DNA of 12,334 bases. It comes from UBA1172 sp049889655 (lineage in GTDB: Bacteria > Pseudomonadota > Alphaproteobacteria > Puniceispirillales > UBA1172). A program made the translations under genes and the position numbers. Location of the stretch: positions 1 through 12,334 of the forward strand of contig JBMHCY010000094.1 of NCBI GenBank assembly GCA_049889655.1, written 5' to 3'. Position 1 is the stretch's first letter; every line of letters starts with the position of its first letter. Positions 6,498 through 12,334 of the stretch are shown here, piece after piece. The notes below the pieces were generated by a model. It made no database searches. It was not told the origin of the DNA and worked only from the letters and a program-made list of their open reading frames with translations.

Positions 6498-8132
6498 ATG
6501 GAACGCGAATCGATGGAATTCGATGTTGTGGTCGTCGGCGGAGGGCCTTCCGGCCTGTCTGCTGCAATCCGACTGAAGCAGCTGGCCAATGAGGCCGGAA
6601 AATCGATCGAGGTCTGCCTCATCGAAAAGGGAGCGGAAGTCGGCGCGCATATTCTATCCGGGGCTGTGCTCGAGCCGCGTTCACTGAACGAGCTGATCCC
6701 CGACTGGCAGGAAAAGGGGGCCCCCCTTGATACGCCGGTAAAGGATGACCGCTTCATGTTCCTGACCGAGACCGGGTCGTTCCGGCTGCCGACACCGCCG
6801 CAGATGAACAACCACGGCAACTATATCATCAGCCTTGGCAATTTCTGCCGCTGGCTGGGAGAACAGGCCGAAGCCCTCGGTGTTGAAATCTACCCCGGCT
6901 TCCCTGCCGCCGAAGTGCTCTATGATGATGATGGCCGTGTCCGCGGCATCGCCACCGGCGATATGGGGATCGGCAAGGATGGCGAGAAGACCGACGGCTA
7001 TGAGCCGGGCATGGAATTGCTGGGCAAGCAGACGATTTTCGCTGAAGGGTGCCGCGGCCATCTCACCAAGACACTGTTTGAAAAATTTGATCTGCGGGAA
7101 GGCAAGGACCCGCAGACTTACGCCATCGGGATCAAGGAATTGTGGGATATCGATCCGGCCAAATCCGAGCCGGGTAAGGTCTGGCATTCGGTTGGCTGGC
7201 CGGTGACCACCGATGTCTATGGCGGCTCCTTCCTTTATCACCTGAACGGCAATCAGGTGGCGGTCGGCTATGTGATCGGGCTTGATTATGCCAACCCCCA
7301 TTTGTCACCGTTTGAGGAATTCCAGCGGTTCAAGACACACCCGAAGGTCCGCGACGTGTTCGAGGGTGGCCGCCGGGTTTCCTACGGGGCGCGTGCGCTC
7401 AATGAAGGCGGCTTCCAGTCAATCCCGAAACTGACCTTCCCCGGCGGCTGCCTTGTCGGCTGTACCGCCGGTTTCCTCAATGTCCCGAAGATCAAGGGCA
7501 CCCACACGGCGATGAAATCAGGCATGCTCGCCGCGGAAGCTGTTTTTGAAGCCCTGGCCGAGGACGCGCAGGGGATCGAACCTGTGGCCTATGCCGAGAA
7601 GATGGAAAAATCCTGGCTCTGGGATGAGCTTTACCGGGTTCGCAATATCCGCCCCGGTTTTGCCAAGGGCCTGTGGCTGGGCATGGCCTATGCCGGGCTC
7701 GACACCTATCTCCTGCGGGGCAAGGCTCCCTGGACATTCCGCCATCACGAGGATCACACCTGCCTGAAACCGGCCAGTGAAATGCCAAAGATCGACTACC
7801 CGAAGCCGGATAATGTTGTCAGTTTCGACCGCAACTCATCGGTCTATCTGTCGGGCACGAATCACGAGGAAAACCAGCCTGCACACCTGCAGCTGAAAGA
7901 CCCGTCAGTGCCTGTCGACCACAATCTGGCGATTTATGATGCCCCGGAACAGCGGTATTGCCCGGCGGGAGTCTATGAAATTGTCCGGGAAGAGGATGGC
8001 AGCAATCCGCGGCTCCAGATCAATGCGCAGAACTGTGTGCATTGTAAAACCTGCGATATCAAGGACCCGACGCAGAACATCCGCTGGGTCACGCCGGAAG
8101 GCGGCGGCGGTCCGGCTTACCCGAATATGTAA
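6498..8132 (+). CDS. etfD: Electron transfer flavoprotein-ubiquinone oxidoreductase
   Basis: This membrane-associated flavoprotein (544 aa) passes electrons from reduced electron transfer flavoprotein to ubiquinone, linking fatty-acid and amino-acid oxidation to the respiratory chain. The N-terminal FAD-binding motif VVVGGGPSGLSAAIRL is at about residues 10-25, followed by the EKGAEVGAHILSGAVLEP segment typical of the family. The middle has GGSFLYHL and GGCLVGCTAGFLNVPKIKG segments. The C-terminal ferredoxin-like part binds one 4Fe-4S cluster through C488, C513, C516 and C519. Bacterial and mitochondrial homologues have nearly the same length once the mitochondrial leader is removed. A GGAGG ribosome site six bases ahead supports the ATG at 6498. 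The ETF subunits are not in the window. A strong terminator follows 21 bases after the stop, so the gene is probably a single transcription unit. Confidence 0.96.
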   Translation: MERESMEFDVVVVGGGPSGLSAAIRLKQLANEAGKSIEVCLIEKGAEVGAHILSGAVLEPRSLNELIPDWQEKGAPLDTPVKDDRFMFLTETGSFRLPTPPQMNNHGNYIISLGNFCRWLGEQAEALGVEIYPGFPAAEVLYDDDGRVRGIATGDMGIGKDGEKTDGYEPGMELLGKQTIFAEGCRGHLTKTLFEKFDLREGKDPQTYAIGIKELWDIDPAKSEPGKVWHSVGWPVTTDVYGGSFLYHLNGNQVAVGYVIGLDYANPHLSPFEEFQRFKTHPKVRDVFEGGRRVSYGARALNEGGFQSIPKLTFPGGCLVGCTAGFLNVPKIKGTHTAMKSGMLAAEAVFEALAEDAQGIEPVAYAEKMEKSWLWDELYRVRNIRPGFAKGLWLGMAYAGLDTYLLRGKAPWTFRHHEDHTCLKPASEMPKIDYPKPDNVVSFDRNSSVYLSGTNHEENQPAHLQLKDPSVPVDHNLAIYDAPEQRYCPAGVYEIVREEDGSNPRLQINAQNCVHCKTCDIKDPTQNIRWVTPEGGGGPAYPNM

Positions 8133-8153
8133 ATCAGCCCTTTACCCGATAGA

Positions 8154-8188
8154 GACCATGGCCATATCCTAGGCCATGGTCTTTTTTT
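8154..8188 (+). terminator. Rho-independent terminator after ETF-QO
   Basis: A perfect 10-bp stem (GACCATGGCC at 8154-8163 with GGCCATGGTC at 8172-8181) closes an 8-base loop. Seven T residues follow at 8182-8188. One A-T pair can extend the stem to 11. On the minus strand there is no T-run after the stem, so it works in the plus direction only. It ends 14 bases before the next gene's start. Confidence 0.92.
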
Positions 8189-8202
8189 CAGGCAGGTCGC
8201 TG

Positions 8203-9888
8203 ATGGGTTCCAGAAGCGCAATCGTGGCATTGATGCTGGCGGTATCGTCCTGCCAGCCGCAGGACATTGTTGTCAGCAGCCCGGGGACACCGGCAGCAGA
8301 GTCGCGACCGGGCCTTGAAAACGCAGCCTCCTTTCTGGTGGCGCATCACGCCGCGTTGCGCGGCGATGTCGATGAAGCCGCCCGCCAATACACAGCGGCA
8401 CTGACCGCTGACCCCAGCAATACGAAACTGCTGGAACGATCGTTCCGGTCGCTTTATCTCAGTGGCCAGATCGAAAATGCGGCGGCGATTGCCAGCACGC
8501 TCGAACAGCAGGGAAACCCTGTCAATCTGGGGGGTGAGCCGATCGCGGCGATCACAGCCAGGGCCGGGGACTGGGCCGGGCTCGAAGTCGTGGCCCGGCA
8601 TCTCAATGAAAATATCACCTCGCGGCGGCTGGCGATCATTCTCGAAGCCTGGGCGCTGGCCTTTCAGCAACAGGGGGATGCCGGGCTGTCGCGGCTGCTC
8701 GATCTCGCTGACCCGGAAAACACCGCGGAACCACAACCGCTGATGTTCAGCCAGACCGCCGCCATGATGGATTACCTCGGCCGCGGCGGTGATGCGATCG
8801 CGGCGGTGCGCTCAACCCTCGATCAGCCGGGGCTGACTGTCGGGACTGTCCTGTCGATGGCATCGATCCTCGCCCGCAACGGCCGGATCGGGGATGCCGA
8901 AACCGTGCTCCGTGAAAGGCTCGGGGCATCCTTCGCCAAGGGCAGGATCATGGCCGATATCAGGGCCGGGACCTCGACCCTGATGATCCCGCCTGACACC
9001 GCTGATCTGCTCGTTGAAGCGGTGATTGCCGCCGGCCAGAGTGACCCGTCCTCGCCTATCGGGTTTCTGGCGCGGCTGCGGTTTGCTGCGCATATCGACC
9101 CCGATCATGATCTGCTGCGCTATCACCTCGGCAACCAGTTCCGGCAGATTGGCAACATTGAGGAAGGGATGGCCCAGTATCAGGCGATCCGCCCCGAAAG
9201 CCCGTGGTACCAGCCGACGATGCTGGTCACGGCCTTGCACCGGAGCCGTGTCGATGATGATTTTGAGACCGCCTCGACACTGTTCCGCCGGATGCTTGAA
9301 CAAAACCCGGACCATGCCGATCTGTGGCGTTATTTCGGCGATGCCGCCCGCCGCCACGGTGATCATGAACAGGCGCTTTCACATTATGAACAGGCGCTTG
9401 TGCTTGGAGGCAGCAGGGCGCGGCTGCAATACAAAAGAGGCGTCACCTTTGACAGCCTTAAACGGTTTGACGAGGCCGAGGCCGCCCTTCGGCAATCGAT
9501 CCAGCTGGATCAAAGCAATGCCTATGCGCTCAATTACCTCGGCTACTGGCTGCTCGAACACGAAGGTGACCCCGAGGAGGCCCTGCGGCTGATCCGGGCT
9601 GCGGTCACGGCCCAGCCGCGCAACGGTTATTTCATGGACAGTCTCGGCTGGGGATATTACCGGCTCGGCCGCTATGACCGTGCCGTGCAGTTCCTCGAAA
9701 GGGCTGTTATGCTGCGGCCTGCCGACCCGATCATCACTGATCATCTGGGGGATGCTTATCACAAGGTAGGGCGGTTGCGTGAAGCGATCTTTCAATGGCA
9801 GCGTGTGCTGGAAGCCCCGGGGGACGAGCTTGATCCGGCCACGATCGAAGCCAAGATCGAGGCAACAAAGGCCCAGCTGGACCCATGA
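8203..9888 (+). CDS. TPR-repeat outer-membrane lipoprotein
   Basis: The protein (561 aa) starts with a lipoprotein signal: a short basic start, a hydrophobic stretch and a VSSC lipobox with the lipidated Cys at 17. Residue 18 is Gln rather than Asp, which favours sorting to the outer membrane. The rest is helical tetratricopeptide repeats: about two near residues 40-100 (GDVDEAARQYTAALTADPSN) and at least four good ones from about 370 to the end, such as GDHEQALSHYEQAL and GRYDRAVQFLERAVMLRPAD. Such repeats act as protein-binding scaffolds; the partner is unknown. The C-terminal pattern YFMDSLGWGYYRLGRY is shared by a widespread proteobacterial TPR protein encoded next to ispE. The start at 8203 was chosen because an ATG at 8176 lies inside the terminator stem; the ribosome site AGG (8194-8196) is weak. 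The stop overlaps the ispE start as ATGA, so the two are translationally coupled. Confidence 0.85.
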   Translation: MGSRSAIVALMLAVSSCQPQDIVVSSPGTPAAESRPGLENAASFLVAHHAALRGDVDEAARQYTAALTADPSNTKLLERSFRSLYLSGQIENAAAIASTLEQQGNPVNLGGEPIAAITARAGDWAGLEVVARHLNENITSRRLAIILEAWALAFQQQGDAGLSRLLDLADPENTAEPQPLMFSQTAAMMDYLGRGGDAIAAVRSTLDQPGLTVGTVLSMASILARNGRIGDAETVLRERLGASFAKGRIMADIRAGTSTLMIPPDTADLLVEAVIAAGQSDPSSPIGFLARLRFAAHIDPDHDLLRYHLGNQFRQIGNIEEGMAQYQAIRPESPWYQPTMLVTALHRSRVDDDFETASTLFRRMLEQNPDHADLWRYFGDAARRHGDHEQALSHYEQALVLGGSRARLQYKRGVTFDSLKRFDEAEAALRQSIQLDQSNAYALNYLGYWLLEHEGDPEEALRLIRAAVTAQPRNGYFMDSLGWGYYRLGRYDRAVQFLERAVMLRPADPIITDHLGDAYHKVGRLREAIFQWQRVLEAPGDELDPATIEAKIEATKAQLDP

Positions 9889-10775
9889 TAAGTTTCACCG
9901 CATCCGCCAAGATCAACCTCAACCTGCTGGTGACCGGCCGCCGTGATGATGGCCTGCATCTGATCGATTCCCTTGCCGTCTTTGCTGATCTGGCCGACCG
10001 TCTGGACATCACCGCGGCCGCCACAGACAGGTTTGATATCACCGGGCCGATGGCGACGATGCTTGAGGCCAAGGATGATAATCTCGTCATCCGGGCACGT
10101 GATGCTTTCCGGGATGCGACAGGCTGGCGGCAGCCGCTCGCGATCACGCTGGAAAAACATATCCCGGTGGCAGCAGGGATCGGCGGCGGCTCTGCCGATG
10201 CGGCAGCGGTGCTCACCGCACTCAACAGGCTGTCTGGTGAGCCGCTTGATGATGACCGTCTGGCAGCCCTCGGCCTCGGTCTCGGTGCGGATATTCCGGT
10301 CTGCCTGGCAGCCCCGAGGGGGGCCGCCTGGCGGATGCGCGGCATCGGGGACGCGATCACCCCGGTCAGCCTGCCGCAAGCCGAAACCAGGGCGACAGGC
10401 CCCGGGCTTGTCCTGCTCAATACCGGTGTCACGGTATCGACAGCCGATGTGTTCCGGGCCCGTGCCGCAGCAGAAACCCCTTTTGCCCCGACCCCGGATT
10501 ACCCGGCGGTGATCGACCCGGCAGGGTTTGCCGGGCTGATCAGGCTGGGCAATAGCCTCACCGAGGCCGCCTCAGCAGTCTGCCCTGATATTGAGGCCGG
10601 TGCGCTTCTTATCCGCGACCTTGCCGAAAGTGGCGGGGCGTTGGGGCACGGGATGAGCGGCAGTGGGGCCACCTTCTTTGCGGTGTTTGATACCGTCGCC
10701 GCTGCCCGCGCCACGGCTGAAAGCCATCCGCCACCGTGCTGGCACTGGGCCGGCGGTCTTTTTCAGCCATCCTGA
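9885..10775 (+). CDS. ispE: 4-diphosphocytidyl-2-C-methyl-D-erythritol kinase
   Basis: The protein (296 aa; E. coli 283) is the GHMP-family kinase that phosphorylates CDP-methylerythritol in the MEP pathway to isoprenoid precursors, in the cytoplasm. The ASAKINLNLLVTGRR start holds the catalytic Lys9. The glycine-rich ATP loop PVAAGIGGGSADAA is at about 94-107, LGADIPV contains catalytic Asp136, and GMSGSGATFFAVF near 254-266 is the third GHMP motif. In the substrate-binding DGYH segment the Tyr is Leu24, followed by the conserved His25; the aromatic Phe190 that stacks on the other face of the cytosine is present. The gene begins with an ATGA overlap with the TPR gene. The ORF is intact, with the usual C-terminal P-x-W-type end, so it is probably functional despite the Tyr change. 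Confidence 0.95.
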   Translation: MISFTASAKINLNLLVTGRRDDGLHLIDSLAVFADLADRLDITAAATDRFDITGPMATMLEAKDDNLVIRARDAFRDATGWRQPLAITLEKHIPVAAGIGGGSADAAAVLTALNRLSGEPLDDDRLAALGLGLGADIPVCLAAPRGAAWRMRGIGDAITPVSLPQAETRATGPGLVLLNTGVTVSTADVFRARAAAETPFAPTPDYPAVIDPAGFAGLIRLGNSLTEAASAVCPDIEAGALLIRDLAESGGALGHGMSGSGATFFAVFDTVAAARATAESHPPPCWHWAGGLFQPS

Positions 10776-10846
10776 AGGCAAATGATCTTGCCCCGACAGC
10801 GTTGTCTGATTAGGGTGAGGAAGCCACAGTTAAAGACACCTTGTTG

Positions 10847-12334
10847 ATGAAATCGTTCCTCACCACGCTTGTTGCCCGCCATGATGCTGTTTTCAACCGA
10901 TCGTGGCTGCGGTCATCTGTTGATATCCGCTATACGATCGGGGCGCTGCTGCTGATCGTGCTCGCGGCGATGATCAATTTTGAGATACGGGATCGGCAAT
11001 GGACAATCTGGCAGGAAAACCCTCAGGTTTTCTTTGCCGATGAAACACCGCTCATCACCACCACCGATGCTGCCTATTTCCTGATCCAGGCCGAAGACCT
11101 GATGAACGGGGAATCGCTCACCTCATTTTCTGCATCACGTCTCTACCCTGAACGCACAGAAGCCTATCTGCGACAGGATAACCGGACAGAGGAGATCAAG
11201 CCCGATCGGCCCATACAGATGCGGGATGTGCCCCTGCTTTCCGTCGCCATTGCCTGGCTGGCCGACAGTTTCTTTGATGGTGATGTCCTGACAGCGGGCC
11301 ATGCAATGATCGCGGTCTCAGCCTTCCTCACCGTGGTGGCCATCGGTGTCATGTTCTGGGTGGCGGGGTACCCGGTGGAAGGCGCATTGGCCGGGCTTGG
11401 CCTCGGCATGAGTTCGGCCTATCTCGTCCGCACCAGTGTTGGCCGGATCGATACCGATCAAATGATTGTTGCGTTTCTCGCGCTGGCACTGGCGCTTGTG
11501 TTGCAGACAGCACGGGAGAAAAACCTCGCCCGGATGCTGGGCTATACGCTGATCACCGCGCTCATTGCCGATATCAACCTCTGGTGGCAGGAAAGTGCCG
11601 TCTATATCGTTCTTCTGCCGTTTCTGCTATTCATCAGCATCCTGATCCAGCAGCAGAACCTGAAGCGCGCCTTGCTCGCCCCGGCTGTGTTTGTCCTGGC
11701 CACGAACCCGCTCACGTTCCTGACCAATATCACTGACCTGATGACGGCTGTTCTGGACAAATTTTTTGCCATCAATTTCGGTGCCGAGGCACCTGCAAGC
11801 GAGATGGTGCTGATCTTCCCCGATACCTTCAGGACGATCACCGAACTTTCTCGGCTGGATCTGATGGCCACCCTCAACACCATGACGGGCAACCCGACAA
11901 TCGGGATCATCGGGCTTTGCGGGTTTCTGCTATGGGTGCTGGTGCAGCCATCGCGCGGGCTTGTCTTTCTGCCGTTTGTCATGCTCGGGGTGCTGGCGGT
12001 GCTGGGCGGTGTTCGTTATGCGTTTTTTGGAGCGCCCTTTGTCTGGTTCGGGGTCGCCTGGCTGATCATGACTGGCGGCCGTCTGGCTCTCTCGCTTCCC
12101 GTCTTCAGCAAATCCATGTCTGTACTGAGCCGCGATTTCGTCAGCCTCGGCCTGGGCGCGGTGATGGTGATCGGTGCTGCCGCCTGGATGAACACGGATT
12201 ATATTCCCCGGCCGACCTTCAACAAAGAAGTGACCAAGACATTCCAGTCGGTGGGGGAGATCGCCGGTGACGAAGGCGGCATCATCGCCACCTGGTGGGA
12301 TTACGGCTATTACGCTCATTTTCACAGCGGCGGC
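10847..12334 (+). CDS. STT3/PglB-like oligosaccharyltransferase (3' end beyond window)
   Basis: My translation from the ATG at 10847 is open to the right edge (496 residues, no stop). It looks like the membrane domain of the enzyme that moves a lipid-linked oligosaccharide onto asparagine in exported proteins. After one N-terminal span, a periplasmic loop holds TTDAAYF with Asp74, placed like Asp56 of Campylobacter lari PglB. RTSVGRIDTD gives Arg195, Asp202 and Asp204 (PglB Arg147, Asp154, Asp156). NLWW (244-247) matches the YLWW segment. TITE ends in Glu333 (PglB Glu319). Arg390 in GGVRYAFFGAP matches Arg375. WWDYG is at 483-487 (PglB 463-467). About eleven spans are visible; the periplasmic C-terminal domain is missing. 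It lies 71 bases after ispE with a weak ribosome site; that gap has no terminator, so co-transcription is possible. I give no symbol because PglB versus a general STT3 protein cannot be settled here. Confidence 0.88.
   Translation, partial: MKSFLTTLVARHDAVFNRSWLRSSVDIRYTIGALLLIVLAAMINFEIRDRQWTIWQENPQVFFADETPLITTTDAAYFLIQAEDLMNGESLTSFSASRLYPERTEAYLRQDNRTEEIKPDRPIQMRDVPLLSVAIAWLADSFFDGDVLTAGHAMIAVSAFLTVVAIGVMFWVAGYPVEGALAGLGLGMSSAYLVRTSVGRIDTDQMIVAFLALALALVLQTAREKNLARMLGYTLITALIADINLWWQESAVYIVLLPFLLFISILIQQQNLKRALLAPAVFVLATNPLTFLTNITDLMTAVLDKFFAINFGAEAPASEMVLIFPDTFRTITELSRLDLMATLNTMTGNPTIGIIGLCGFLLWVLVQPSRGLVFLPFVMLGVLAVLGGVRYAFFGAPFVWFGVAWLIMTGGRLALSLPVFSKSMSVLSRDFVSLGLGAVMVIGAAAWMNTDYIPRPTFNKEVTKTFQSVGEIAGDEGGIIATWWDYGYYAHFHSGG

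Noticed and set aside
8176..8202. Earlier in-frame ATG that would add nine residues to the TPR protein
   Set aside because: It lies inside the terminator stem, has no ribosome site, and would push the lipoprotein signal away from the N-terminus.
10777..10792. Hairpin GGCAA / TTGCC after ispE
   Set aside because: The stem is five pairs and is followed by CCCGAC rather than T residues, so it is not a convincing terminator.
11602..12325. Two minus-strand open frames of 126 and 131 codons at the right end
   Set aside because: They lie opposite the STT3-like gene, whose frame is open throughout and carries family motifs; their products show no recognisable features.
1..12334. CRISPR arrays, tRNA or rRNA genes, insertion sequences, phage genes, toxin-antitoxin pairs
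   Set aside because: I looked for spaced direct repeats, tRNA-like cloverleafs, terminal inverted repeats and transposase motifs and saw none; the window reads as continuous chromosomal coding sequence.

Overview
The window is a dense, GC-rich stretch of chromosome from an alphaproteobacterium, most likely Rhodospirillales-like. The evidence is a CcrM-type GANTC methyltransferase with its C-terminal recognition domain, an electron-transfer flavoprotein:ubiquinone oxidoreductase, an alphaproteobacterial-style uracil-DNA glycosylase and a TPR lipoprotein next to ispE. I saw no tRNA, rRNA, CRISPR array, insertion sequence or phage gene. No stretch over 300 bases lacks a gene, and the largest gap is about 130 bases.

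Left part (1-6366). A UMF1-type MFS transporter, cut by the left edge, runs rightward and overlaps the 3' end of ccrM tail to tail. Five genes then lie on the minus strand, in transcription order: uracil-DNA glycosylase (5560-6366), soluble lytic murein transglycosylase (3691-5493), moaB (3121-3675), rnhB (2412-3137) and ccrM (1178-2296). The transglycosylase, moaB and rnhB are so close or overlapping that they look like one operon. ccrM sits behind a 115-base leader that carries two GANTC sites, the enzyme's own target.

Right part (6367-12334). A 131-base divergent promoter region leads into the ETF-QO gene (6498-8132), which ends in a strong intrinsic terminator (8154-8188). Only 14 bases later a TPR lipoprotein begins (8203-9888). 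It overlaps ispE by ATGA (9885-10775). After 71 bases a large multi-membrane-span gene begins at 10847 and runs off the right edge.

The most interesting gene is that last one. Conceptual translation of 10847-12334 gives 496 residues with the hallmarks of an STT3/PglB oligosaccharyltransferase: an external acidic residue, an R-x6-D-x-D segment, a TIxE motif, a conserved late arginine and a WWDYG motif just before the edge. This suggests a protein N-glycosylation system in an alphaproteobacterium, outside the campylobacterial and sulfate-reducer lineages where PglB has been characterised. ispE just upstream belongs to the pathway that makes the isoprenoid precursors of the polyprenyl lipid carriers such an enzyme uses, but this link is only inferred from position. 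All calls are from reading the sequence; no database search was run.
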